NCBI GenBank assembly: GCA_013298025.1
Contig: JAAFJE010000017.1
Span: forward strand, 88,126 to 152,125
Origin: Cytophagales bacterium
Lineage (GTDB): Bacteria; Bacteroidota; Bacteroidia; Cytophagales; Spirosomataceae
Reading direction: 5' to 3'
Length of the DNA stretch: 64,000 bases
Below, in pieces: positions 34,475 through 43,467 of this stretch. The translations under genes and the position numbers were made by a program. The first letter of the stretch is position 1. The number at the start of each line of letters is the position of its first letter. Under the pieces are notes generated by a model that was given only the letters and a program-made list of their open reading frames with translations, had not been told where the DNA came from and ran no database searches.

Positions 34475-35515
34475 ATGCAAAAAATTTTACTCATCGAAGA
34501 CGACGAACAGCTCAGAAGAAATACCGCCGAAATCTTAGAATTATCGGCTTATGAAGTATTGACCGCCGAGAATGGCAAAATTGGGGTCGAAAAAGCCTTG
34601 GCAAGCAAGCCCGATTTGGTCATTTGCGACATTATGATGCCTATTTTAGACGGCTACGGCGTATTGAAAGTGTTTAGTAAAAATCCTCACCTTAGCACAA
34701 TTCCTATCATTTTACTGACGGCAAAATCTGAACGAAGTGACATACGCAAAGGCATGGAACTAGGTGCCGACGATTATTTGACCAAGCCCTTCGATGAACT
34801 AGAACTGCTCTCGGCCATCGAAACGCGCTTGCATAAATCAACGTTGTTTGTACCGCAAACCTCCACTCCTCCCCTAGAAACCCATTGGCAAACAGGACTT
34901 GAAAGTTTATTAGACCCTAAAAAAGGACATATTTTTAAGAAAAAAGCCATTCTTTATACCGAAGGCGACGACGCTACTCGACTTTATTACATCAAACAAG
35001 GCAAAGTAAAAGCGGTTCGCCAAAACAACGAAGGCAAAGAACTTATCACGGGTTTGTACCAAACAGGCGACTGGCTGGGCTATACAGCGTTGTTGCAACA
35101 GGTAGATTACCAAGAAACCATTGTAGTTTTAGAAGAAAGCCATATTTTGCACGTACCTAAAGAAGCGTTTATGGGCATGATAGAACAAAACGCTACCGTT
35201 GCCAGCAGTTTGTTGGCCATGCTTGCCAAACAAATCCTCAACAAAGAACAACAATTGTTGGGCTTGGCATACAACTCACTTCGCAAGCGAGTTGCCGATG
35301 CCCTCGTATTGTATGCCCAAAGTATGCCTACGCACGACAGCCAACAGCCCATTACCGTACAAATTTCACGAGAAGATTTGGCAAGCATGGCAGGCACCGC
35401 CACCGAGTCGCTTATACGAACGCTTTCCGATTTTCGACAAGAAGGGCTTGTCGATATTGTACAGGGCAAGGTAGTGATTACTCAAATTGAAAAAATCATT
35501 TCTTTGAAATATTAG
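34475..35515 (+). CDS. Response regulator with receiver fused to CRP/FNR domains
   Basis: A 346-residue protein. The receiver domain (1-120) has Asp9-Asp10, the phosphoacceptor Asp52 in CDIMMPILDG, Thr in LLTAKS and Lys in LTKPFD. A cyclic-nucleotide-binding-like beta-barrel (about 145-250) and a C-terminal HTH_Crp winged helix (about 270-346, ISREDLASMAGTATESLIRTLSDF) follow. It probably binds DNA as a dimer when phosphorylated or on binding a small ligand. No Fe-S cysteines of the FNR type are seen. It is 33 bases after the HisKA-only gene and forms an operon with it. Confidence 0.92.
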   Translation: MQKILLIEDDEQLRRNTAEILELSAYEVLTAENGKIGVEKALASKPDLVICDIMMPILDGYGVLKVFSKNPHLSTIPIILLTAKSERSDIRKGMELGADDYLTKPFDELELLSAIETRLHKSTLFVPQTSTPPLETHWQTGLESLLDPKKGHIFKKKAILYTEGDDATRLYYIKQGKVKAVRQNNEGKELITGLYQTGDWLGYTALLQQVDYQETIVVLEESHILHVPKEAFMGMIEQNATVASSLLAMLAKQILNKEQQLLGLAYNSLRKRVADALVLYAQSMPTHDSQQPITVQISREDLASMAGTATESLIRTLSDFRQEGLVDIVQGKVVITQIEKIISLKY

Positions 35516-35874
35516 GCACAAAAGGCTCTATGCTAACTTCCTACATTCTTCTCAACGCTCATCCTTCTATAGCTCTCTTAGGAGCAAATACATGGTAAAT
35601 CCTTGCAAAATATTCCCGATAAATGCTTAACTTTAGAAGCTTTAAAATAAAACTTTTCAAATAAAGTTTTGGCTTTGTCGTTGAAAACAAAAAGAAGTAC
35701 ATAATTGTACCAAATTGATACAATACATATATTTGTGTAATAATCACTTGAGCAACTACGGCAATGGAGCAAAGAGCGCGTAAAAATAGTTGCCCCAAGT
35801 ATCACTTCTTAGCATCCATTAATCAACATTTATTAAACAAAACGATTTTATTACTATTAAATCCCAATTGAACA
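35516..35874. other. Intergenic region with the promoter of the dehydrogenase pair
   Basis: No gene is seen. The region holds the promoter at 35704-35735 and, overlapping it, the inverted repeat ATTGTA-N9-TACAAT (35704-35724), a possible operator. The leader to the next gene is about 130 nt. Confidence 0.5.
35704..35735 (+). promoter_or_regulatory. Promoter of the gluconate-dehydrogenase-like operon
   Basis: ATTG at 35704-35707, a 20-base spacer and TATATTTG at 35728-35735 match the Bacteroidota consensus. The inverted repeat ATTGTA/TACAAT spans the -33 side, so a repressor or the neighbouring REC-CRP regulator may act here; that is inference. Confidence 0.55.
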
Positions 35875-36480
35875 ATGAACAGAAGAGACGCACTCTCAAA
35901 AGTTGCCTTATTGCTAGGAGGTACGCTCACAGGGCCTACCTTGTTGGCGATGAGTCGAGTTGCCGAAGCGAAAAGTGCTCAATCGTTAGGCGATACCTTT
36001 GCTTTGAATGAAACGCACCGCAAAATTGTAGCCGAAGTAGCCGAGCATATTATTCCGAAAACGACAACACCCGGTGCCAAAGACGCAGGTGTGCCAGCGT
36101 TCATCGAAATGATGCTCAACGATTGTTACAAAAAACCAGAGCATAACAGCTTTGTGGTGGGCTTAGTAGAGTTGGAAAAGAAAAACTTTTTAGCCCAAAA
36201 TCACGATGCCCAAGTAGCCATACTCAAGCAAGTAGAAGCTGATACCAAAGAATTGCTCAAAGCTTACAACATCAAGCAAGTAAAAGTGGGCGACAACGTG
36301 GACAAAGAAAGCATGGACGGCAAGTTGGGCGTTCCTTTCTGGCGTTTGATGAAAGAACTGACGCTTTTAGGCTATTATACTTCGGAAGTAGGCATCAAAG
36401 CCTCTTTTGTGTATGAACCTGTACCGGGCAAATTTGTATTAACAAAATTGAAACCCGGACAAAAAGCTTATCAGTACTAA
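35875..36480 (+). CDS. Gluconate 2-dehydrogenase subunit 3 family protein
   Basis: A 201-residue protein. The N-terminus MNRRDALSKVALLLGGTLTG resembles a twin-arginine-type signal, although the motif is NRRDAL rather than the full consensus. The mature part (ETHRKIVAEVAEHIIPKTTTPGAKDAGVPAFIEMML) is the small-subunit domain of membrane-bound gluconate/FAD-dependent sugar dehydrogenases. The small subunit is thought to help fold and export the large flavoprotein, encoded 52 bases downstream. Confidence 0.9.
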   Translation: MNRRDALSKVALLLGGTLTGPTLLAMSRVAEAKSAQSLGDTFALNETHRKIVAEVAEHIIPKTTTPGAKDAGVPAFIEMMLNDCYKKPEHNSFVVGLVELEKKNFLAQNHDAQVAILKQVEADTKELLKAYNIKQVKVGDNVDKESMDGKLGVPFWRLMKELTLLGYYTSEVGIKASFVYEPVPGKFVLTKLKPGQKAYQY

Positions 36481-36532
36481 GCTACTGTAGGGTGATTTTG
36501 GATAAAACAATAATATTTTTTAAACGAAAACA

Positions 36533-38248
36533 ATGAATCTTAATATAGATGCTATCAAAAACCAGACGTTCGATGCTATCGTAATTGGCTCTGGTATTTC
36601 GGGCGGTTGGGCTGCCAAAGAATTAACAGAAAAAGGACTTCGTGTAGCGGTATTGGAGCGTGGTCGTGAAATCAAACACATCGAAGGCTACGAAACTACC
36701 TTGAAAGACCCTTGGGAATTTGCCCACCGTGGTCGTGTAACCAATATGGCTGCCGAAGAATATTGGGCTAATATGCGTACTGGCTATACACCCGGTGAAG
36801 AACACCGCTATTTGTTTGAAAACGATAAACAAAACCCTTATATCGAGAAAAAAGGGGGCTTCGACTGGATTCGTGCCTACCACACAGGCGGTAAGTCGTT
36901 GTTGTGGGGTCGTCAGTCTTATCGTTTAAACAAAAGTGATTTTGAAGCCAACCTCAAAGAAGGCGTAGGCATCGACTGGCCTATCCGTTACGAAGACTTA
37001 GCTCCTTGGTACACGTATGTAGAAAAGTTTGCAGGTATTTCTGGACAAGCCGAAGGCTTAGACGTATTGCCAGATAGCCATTTCTTACCTGCCATGGCGA
37101 TGACAGCCCCAGAAACGCATTTCAAAAATGCCGTGAAAAGCAAATTGGGTCGCCCTGTTACCATTGGTCGGGTAGCACATTTAACCAAACCAGGGCCACA
37201 ACACACGGCTGTGGGGCGTGCGTCGTGCCAGTACCGCAACAAATGTATGCGTGGGTGTCCGTATGGTGGTTATTTTAGCTCACTTTCGGCTACTTTGCCA
37301 GCAGCAGCACGCACAGGTCGCTTAACGATGGTGCACAATGCGATTGTATCTGAAATCATTTTCGACGAACAATCACAAAAAGCCAAAGGTGTAAGAGTTA
37401 TCGACCAAAACACCTTGGCGGTAAAAGAATATTACGCTAAAATCATTTTTGTCAATGCGGGGGCTATTCCTTCGGCATCTATTTTGATGAACTCGAAATC
37501 GAGCCGTTTCCCGAATGGCTTGGGTAACGATAGCGACCAATTGGGCCGCAACATCATGGACCACCACTTAGGCGTAGGAGCAAGTGCTAGTGTAGAAGGC
37601 TTCAAAGACGATTACTTCTTTGGCAACCGTCCGAATGGCTTGTATATTCCTCGTTTCCGTAACTGGGGCAAAGACAAGCGTGATTACCTTCGTGGCTTTG
37701 GCTACCAAGGCGGTGCAAGCCGTGCAGGCTGGGGCCGTGGGGTAGGCATGGATGGCTTCGGGGCAAGTTTCAAAGAAGAACTGACACAACCGGGCAATTG
37801 GTCGATTGGCTTTGGTGGTTTTGGTGAAATTTTACCAAACGAAAACAACCGCTTTACTCTAAGCGACCAAAAAGACAAATGGGGCTTGCCTGTGTTGTCG
37901 TTTGAAGCTGAATTTGGAGCAAACGAATTGAAAATGCGTGAAGATATGATGAACGACGCTGCCGAAATGCTCGAAGCGGCTGGTTTCAAAAATATCAGTA
38001 CTTACAATAGCCAAACAACACACATCGGTTTGGGTATCCACGAAATGGGTACAGCACGCATGGGACGTGACCCTAAAACATCGGTATTGAACAAAAATAA
38101 CCAAGTGCATGCGGTGAAAAACGTATTTATGACCGATGGTGCAGCCATGGTTTCGGCTTCTTGCGTAAACCCATCGCTCACTTATATGGCACTTACGGCA
38201 CGTGCAGCCGATTTTGCTGTAAACGAATTGAAGAAAAGAAATTTATAA
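36533..38248 (+). CDS. GMC family FAD-dependent oxidoreductase (sugar dehydrogenase large subunit)
   Basis: A 571-residue flavoprotein. The Rossmann FAD motif VIGSGISGGWAAKEL is near residue 17, a GGKSLLWGRQSYR motif follows near 120, and the GMC C-terminal part has HEMGTARMGRDP, a catalytic His and the ending DGAAMVSASCVNPSLT. A Cys-rich insert, ASCQYRNKCMRGCPYGG near residue 230, resembles the Fe-S-binding insert of FAD-dependent glucose/gluconate dehydrogenases. The protein has no signal peptide of its own and is probably carried out with subunit 3. The exact sugar substrate cannot be read. Confidence 0.93.
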   Translation: MNLNIDAIKNQTFDAIVIGSGISGGWAAKELTEKGLRVAVLERGREIKHIEGYETTLKDPWEFAHRGRVTNMAAEEYWANMRTGYTPGEEHRYLFENDKQNPYIEKKGGFDWIRAYHTGGKSLLWGRQSYRLNKSDFEANLKEGVGIDWPIRYEDLAPWYTYVEKFAGISGQAEGLDVLPDSHFLPAMAMTAPETHFKNAVKSKLGRPVTIGRVAHLTKPGPQHTAVGRASCQYRNKCMRGCPYGGYFSSLSATLPAAARTGRLTMVHNAIVSEIIFDEQSQKAKGVRVIDQNTLAVKEYYAKIIFVNAGAIPSASILMNSKSSRFPNGLGNDSDQLGRNIMDHHLGVGASASVEGFKDDYFFGNRPNGLYIPRFRNWGKDKRDYLRGFGYQGGASRAGWGRGVGMDGFGASFKEELTQPGNWSIGFGGFGEILPNENNRFTLSDQKDKWGLPVLSFEAEFGANELKMREDMMNDAAEMLEAAGFKNISTYNSQTTHIGLGIHEMGTARMGRDPKTSVLNKNNQVHAVKNVFMTDGAAMVSASCVNPSLTYMALTARAADFAVNELKKRNL

Positions 38249-38266
38249 AAATGTTTTTTTCATAGT

Positions 38267-38301
38267 AAAATCCCGCAAGGTACATTTGCGGGATTTTTTT
38301 T
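38267..38301 (+). terminator. Terminator of the dehydrogenase operon
   Basis: AAAATCCCGCAA (38267-38278) pairs with TTGCGGGATTTT (38285-38296), with a run of eight T. It follows the GMC gene by 18 bases. Confidence 0.9.
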
Positions 38302-38426
38302 ATGTCTAAAATAATTTTAAGATATTTTAACAAACATCTGCAACATTGGTAAACAAACCTGTGTCATTACCTTGAAATTCAGCGAAGCACATAGCCCAAC
38401 TGACCTTTAAATCTCTCAATAATCGT

Positions 38427-38984
38427 TTGGAACAAACGCTGTACATAGACAGACATTTGCATTTGGTTGAGGCTTGCCGCAGAGGCGAGCGGAAAGCCCA
38501 ATATGAATTGTATCGCCTTTATGCAAAGGCGATGCTCAACGTTGCGGTTCGTATTCTCAACCACGTGGGTGAGGCCGAAGATGTGTTGCAAGAAGCGTTT
38601 TTAGATGCTTTCACCAAAATCCATGAGTTTAAGCAAACGAGTACTTTTGGGGCTTGGCTCAAACAAATTGTGATAAACAGGGCTTTGAACCAACTGAGGC
38701 AACGCAAAGCCGTTTTACTAGACATAGAAGCAATAGAAGACGATTTTGAAGAAGAAACCTATGATGAAGAAGAAATACAGTGGGAAATAGGACGTGTTCA
38801 ACAAGCCCTAGAATTGCTCCCCGACGGCTTCAGAACCGTACTGAGTTTGTACCTTTTTGAAGGCTACGACCACGAAGAAATTGCCGATATACTTGGCGTT
38901 GCCGAGTCAACTTCCAGAACGCAGTATATTCGGGCTAAGAAACGTTTGTTGGAGTTGTTGAAAAATAGTAAATATGAAATATGA
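38427..38984 (+). CDS. ECF-type RNA polymerase sigma factor
   Basis: A 185-residue sigma-70 factor of the extracytoplasmic-function group: region 2 (AQYELYRLYAKAMLNVAVRIL... AEDVLQEAFLDAFTKIHEF) and region 4 (ALELLPDGFRTVLSLYLFEGYDHEEIADILGVAESTSRTQYIRAKKRL split over the C-terminus) are both complete. The start is a TTG at 38427, since no ATG exists in frame nearby. The next two genes encode a membrane-anchored protein and a head-GIN protein, which suits a cell-envelope stress unit. Confidence 0.93.
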   Translation: MEQTLYIDRHLHLVEACRRGERKAQYELYRLYAKAMLNVAVRILNHVGEAEDVLQEAFLDAFTKIHEFKQTSTFGAWLKQIVINRALNQLRQRKAVLLDIEAIEDDFEEETYDEEEIQWEIGRVQQALELLPDGFRTVLSLYLFEGYDHEEIADILGVAESTSRTQYIRAKKRLLELLKNSKYEI

Positions 38985-39090
38985 ATGACGTTTTTGGTTG
39001 ATAATCAATCCACTAAAAATAACCATATTTAGCAATTAAACAGCCATCCGAATAAAATAACGGATAAGTGTATTTTTATTAGTAAAATTT

Positions 39091-39702
39091 ATGACAGATT
39101 TATCGAAAAAACCTTCAAATCGTTTAGAACGTTTTGTAAGAGACAATCGGGAGGTTTTTGATATGCACGAGCCTTCCGATGATTTGTGGTTGAAAATTGT
39201 TACCCAATTGCCTACCACAGGCAACGAAATGCCCCAACAAGAAGACATAGTACATACAAGGGTTGTGCAGTTTCGTCCGCCTTGGCAACGGTACTGGCGT
39301 TATGCTGCCGCTATATTGGTGTTTGTGAGCATAGGATGGGGGTATTGGCGTGTGCAAACCATGGATGAAACGGGTTCAATTGTGCGGACGGTTGCCCCGC
39401 AGTACAGCAAGCAAATGGTGCATTATACCGATTTGATTGAAACGAAAAGAGAAGAAATCAAACAAATGGCCAACGAAGAGCCTGATTTGTACAAAAATTT
39501 TGCACAAGAATTGATACGGTTGGAGTACGATTACAAAAGCTTACAAGCCGAATTACCCCAAACCCCCAACCAAGAAGAACTGATACGTGCCATGATGCAA
39601 AATTTACAAGTACAACTCGACGTGCTGAATCAGCAGTTGTCTATTATTCAAAAATTAAACGAAGCAAAACAAAACCATGGAAAAAATATGCAAAGTATTT
39701 AG
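39091..39702 (+). CDS. Putative anti-sigma factor, membrane-anchored
   Basis: A 203-residue protein with a cytoplasmic N-terminal domain (1-70, with MHEPSDDLWLKI), one membrane segment at about 70-88 (YWRYAAAILVFVSIGWGYWR) and a periplasmic coiled-coil-like region. The position one gene after an ECF sigma factor and this topology fit an anti-sigma factor, although no zinc-binding HxxxCxxC motif is seen. It overlaps the next gene by 26 bases in another frame, so the two are translated together. Confidence 0.72.
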   Translation: MTDLSKKPSNRLERFVRDNREVFDMHEPSDDLWLKIVTQLPTTGNEMPQQEDIVHTRVVQFRPPWQRYWRYAAAILVFVSIGWGYWRVQTMDETGSIVRTVAPQYSKQMVHYTDLIETKREEIKQMANEEPDLYKNFAQELIRLEYDYKSLQAELPQTPNQEELIRAMMQNLQVQLDVLNQQLSIIQKLNEAKQNHGKNMQSI

Positions 39703-40906
39703 TTGGGCGGTCGCTTGGTTTATGCTGGGCATGATGCCACTATTAGCCCAAAAGCCAAAAGAATGCCAGCAAACTTCGCAGGTACTTACGTGTGTGGTGC
39801 CAACACCCAAACCCCAAGCAACGCCATTGCCTAACGAAATAATTGAGCCTGTCACCACCGAAGCCGACCCAATTGATTTGAATGGTTTGGTCGAAAAAAA
39901 TAAGCGTATTATCAAAATTTTTAAAGTAGAAGGAAACGAGCAACTTCAAGTTTTCAACCAACACGGCGAAATCAAAGTAAACCTTTGGAAACGCAATGAA
40001 ATCAAGGTAGAAATCAATATACAAGGCTTTGCTAGTACCGAAGAAAAAGCCTTGGCGTACATCGACGAAGTGAAAATTGCCGAGCAACGAGTAGGTAATA
40101 AAATCATGCTCAAAACAGAAATTACGCCCGAAAATACCGCTAATAAATGGTGGGGCAACTGGTCTTGGGCCGACAAAAGCGATGTTACGAATAACAAACA
40201 GTGCGTTACGGTTGATTATGAAGTGTTTATGCCCAATAATATGCCATTGTTGGTATCAAACAAATATGGCAATATTTCTATTGTAGAGTTTTCAGCCCCT
40301 CTGATTGTGCATACAACTTATGGTAATTTTACCTGCGATAAACTTAGTGGCAATGAGAAAGAGATTCAGGTTCAGTACGGAAAAGCCGCTATCCGACAAG
40401 TAGATGAAGCTTCGCTGAGAGTGGCGTATTCAGACCTCAACGTGGACAAAGCCAATGTATTGAAGCTCAAAAATAATTTTGGCACAATCACCCTCGACCA
40501 AGTAAACCAATTAGAAGGCAATATTCAGTATTCGACGGGAAAGATTGGGGTCATCAGAGAAAATGCCAATTTAAACCTGAGCTATTCCGATTTGATAGAG
40601 CTACAAGAACTGCCCAAGACGCTCAAGTCGCTTACAATTTTATCGAACTTTACAGCCGTAAAACTGCCCGTCAGTACCACGTGCAACTTTAATTTCGATG
40701 TTACGGTCAATAATGCTCATTTCAAATACCCCACCAATAAAGTGTATTTTACCGTAAATCCCGATGGCAGCAATGCCTACAATCCGTCTAAGACCAATAC
40801 AGTACAGTCGTTAAAAAATTACAAAGGCCGAACAGGCGATGGTACTGGCACAAAAGTAGTGATTCGGTCGAATTATGGTGGCGTGCGTTTTTCCGAAAAA
40901 GAATAA
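39677..40906 (+). CDS. Exported protein with head-GIN/DUF4097-like beta-repeat domain
   Basis: A 409-residue protein with a signal peptide (MEKICKVFSWAVAWFMLGMM, cleavage near LLAQKPK, about residue 25). The rest holds many short strands with NKYGNISIVEF, TTYGNFTCDKL, YSDLNVDKANVLKLKNNFGT and similar units, a pattern of DUF4097/head-GIN beta-helices. The three-gene group sigma, membrane protein, exported beta-protein suggests a sensor or target of envelope stress; that is inference. Confidence 0.78.
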   Translation: MEKICKVFSWAVAWFMLGMMPLLAQKPKECQQTSQVLTCVVPTPKPQATPLPNEIIEPVTTEADPIDLNGLVEKNKRIIKIFKVEGNEQLQVFNQHGEIKVNLWKRNEIKVEINIQGFASTEEKALAYIDEVKIAEQRVGNKIMLKTEITPENTANKWWGNWSWADKSDVTNNKQCVTVDYEVFMPNNMPLLVSNKYGNISIVEFSAPLIVHTTYGNFTCDKLSGNEKEIQVQYGKAAIRQVDEASLRVAYSDLNVDKANVLKLKNNFGTITLDQVNQLEGNIQYSTGKIGVIRENANLNLSYSDLIELQELPKTLKSLTILSNFTAVKLPVSTTCNFNFDVTVNNAHFKYPTNKVYFTVNPDGSNAYNPSKTNTVQSLKNYKGRTGDGTGTKVVIRSNYGGVRFSEKE

Positions 40907-41037
40907 TCGCATTAACTTTGATACGTCCTAATGATGAATAGCTAGGTACAATGCACTGAATGTTAGACAAAAACCAACAAACGAAGAAAACACCCATAAA
41001 TAATTTGTAAATTAGCCTATTAATAATTAAACAAAAG

Positions 41038-41911
41038 ATGAAGGCAAAATATGTAAACCCATTTACAGACTTTGGACGGTTCGCCGCTGCGATTTAAGAA
41101 AATCTTCGGAGAAGAAGCCAGCAAGCCTTTGCTTATTGATTTCCTAACGAGTCTTTTGCCAGAAAGTAACATAGTTGACCTTACATTCAAAGACAAAGAC
41201 CAACTGGGCAGAACGGAGGAATACAGAAAAGCCGTTTATGACATCTATTGCGAGAACAATTCAGGCGAAAAGATAATTGTAGAGTTGCAGAAGGCAAACG
41301 GTGCGACGCTTCGCCAAAATTACTTTAAAGACAGAACCGTTTACTATTCAACTTTTCCTATTCAAGAACAAGCTCAAAAAGGAGATTGGAATTACAAGCT
41401 TAAATATGTCTATTGTGTTGGTATTCTGGATTTTAAATTTGAGGAAAAAGTTGCAAACGGAAACGGAGAAGTAATTCACACGGTACAGCTCAAAGACCAA
41501 AACAATAAAGTATTCTATGAAAAGTTGAAGTTTGTCTATTTAGAAATGCCTCATTTTGTAAAATCAGAAGCAGACCTTGCCAATCGATTAGACAAATGGT
41601 TGTACTTCATCAAGCACTTAGAGGACTTTCAGAATATTCCAGAAGTCTTTAAAGACGAAGTTTTTATTCAAGCTTTTGAAAAGGCAGAAATAGCTAAGTA
41701 TAGCGAAGCGGAACGTCATGATTATGAACAAAGTTTGAAGGTTTTTCGAGACAATAAAGCAGTTTATGAATATGCTATCAATACCGCTTTTGATGAAGGA
41801 AAAATAGAAGGAAAGATAGAAATAGCAAGAAAAATGAAACTCAAAGGGCTTTCCTCTTCTGATATTTCCGACTTAACAGGACTTTCCGAAGAGGAAATAA
41901 ACGACCTATGA
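41038..41911 (+). pseudogene. Rpn-type nuclease/transposase gene, frameshifted by a 16-bp insertion
   Basis: The ATG at 41038 begins MKAKYVNPFTDFG, identical to the intact relative at 53520. The frame then breaks: 16 bases at 41077-41092 are inserted between codons for Gly and Phe (in the relative these two codons are adjacent), giving a stop after RFAAAI. From 41093 to 41911 the frame agrees again with the relative for about 270 residues. A TTG at 41072 could restart translation in the good frame and give a 279-residue protein lacking the first 12 residues, so some product may be made. The family (PD-(D/E)XK recombination-promoting nuclease, Rpn/YhgA-like) cleaves DNA and promotes recombination. 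Confidence 0.8.
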
Positions 41912-42124
41912 AAAATGCCTTGTGCCTAACATTGGCTTGTCGCTATAGCGGTTTTTGAATAAGTTGGAAGATAGAATTTTAAATTAACTTTAGTACTGTT
42001 TTCGGCGGAATTGCCAGAAACGCACCACATCGTCAAGCCTAGTACATTAATTACAGATTTAAGTTTTTTATTTTCAGATAAGTATATTTATCTTGATTTA
42101 CAATCCACAACTCATACTTTAAAT

Positions 42125-43228
42125 TTACTCTTCTTTCGTGATTGCAAAATAGCGAACATCTACAGGCAACTCGGCAAGCAATTGTTGGGTACGCTCAGGG
42201 CGAGCGTCGGTTAGAAAAACCTGTTTGAATGTGCCATCTATCATCATATTGATGAGTTGCTGAATACGACGGTCGTCGAGTTTATCAAAAATATCGTCGA
42301 GCAAAAGCGTTGGCTGAAAGCCTTTTTCTTGTGCCAGCATTTCAAATTGAGCCAATTTTAGCGCAATAATAAAAGACTTTTGTTGCCCTTGAGAGCCATA
42401 TTTTTTGAGGTTAAATTGATTAATTTCAAAACCAAAATCATCTTTATGAATCCCCATCGTTGTGCGTTGTGCCGCCAAATCTCTTCCTTGATTTTGGGTA
42501 AAATCTTGGGCAAACGAATCGGGCTGAATGTCGGTTTCATATACCACATTGACCCATTCTCTTTGCTCCGATAAACTGGCATAATGTTTCTGAAAAATGG
42601 GGACAAAAATATCGAGAAACGCTTTCCTTTTGGCATAAAGCACCAAGGCGTGTGCAAGCAAAGGTTGCGAATACAACTCTAGTAATAGGGCATCGAAGGT
42701 ATTTCTTTCGGCAAACTGCTTGAGCAAAGCGTTGCGTTGAGCCAAAATTTTGTTGTACAGCAACAGCGTTTCTAAATACGCTTGGTCGAGTTGGGCCATA
42801 ACACCATCAAAAAACTTCCTTCGTTCCTCGCTCCCATCCCTGATAATATCGGTATCATTCGGCGAAATCAACACAATCGGAAAACGACCAATATGGGCTG
42901 CCAAACGCTCGTAGGGCTTTTTATCGCTCAATACACTCTTTTTTTGTCCTTTTTGCATGGCACAAGTTATTTGCACTACCTGCTCTTGTGGCTCTTTTTC
43001 TAGCTCAAAAAAACCATCAATCATCATAAAAGGAGCATCATGCTGGATACACAAAGCATCTTGCGACGTGATGGCACTTTTGGTCAGAGCCAAGAAATAA
43101 ATGGCATCAAGCAGGTTTGTTTTACCGCTTCCATTTTCTCCCACAATACAATTGATACGCTCAGAAAACTCAAATTTGCTGAATGTATAACTCTTGAAAT
43201 GGGTCAAACTGATTCGCTGTAAATACAT
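42125..43228 (-). CDS. recF: DNA replication and repair protein RecF
   Basis: RecF is the SMC-like ATPase that loads RecA at gaps through RecOR. The 367-residue protein has Walker A GENGSGKT (30-37), the signature motif in GSQGQQKSFIIALKLAQ and Walker B LLLDDIFDKLDDRR, all intact, with a normal length. The N-terminus MYLQRISLTHFKSYTF is typical. It is not next to dnaA, dnaN or gyrB here. It appears to be a single-gene unit. Confidence 0.97.
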   Translation of the reverse strand: MYLQRISLTHFKSYTFSKFEFSERINCIVGENGSGKTNLLDAIYFLALTKSAITSQDALCIQHDAPFMMIDGFFELEKEPQEQVVQITCAMQKGQKKSVLSDKKPYERLAAHIGRFPIVLISPNDTDIIRDGSEERRKFFDGVMAQLDQAYLETLLLYNKILAQRNALLKQFAERNTFDALLLELYSQPLLAHALVLYAKRKAFLDIFVPIFQKHYASLSEQREWVNVVYETDIQPDSFAQDFTQNQGRDLAAQRTTMGIHKDDFGFEINQFNLKKYGSQGQQKSFIIALKLAQFEMLAQEKGFQPTLLLDDIFDKLDDRRIQQLINMMIDGTFKQVFLTDARPERTQQLLAELPVDVRYFAITKEE

Positions 43229-43467
43229 AAAGCTGGGGCAAAAAAAAAAGATGAATGTTTTGAGCTAATAATCAACCGTCTAATATGATATTTTTCTTGG
43301 TCGGTTCTTGGTTTTGTACTAATTTCGCATTGCAAATTAAGCTCTCGCTGGGTGGTTTGCAAATCTCAGGATGAAGTAGCACACATAATACGCACATTTT
43401 GAGGACCCTTATTTACTTAATCGTCAGATTCAACGCAAGTTAATCACTCATTCATTTAATAAGAAAA

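Noticed and set aside
35731..35750. CRP-like site (TGTG...TCAC) after the dehydrogenase promoter
   Set aside because: The half-site spacing is one base off the consensus TGTGA-N6-TCACA.
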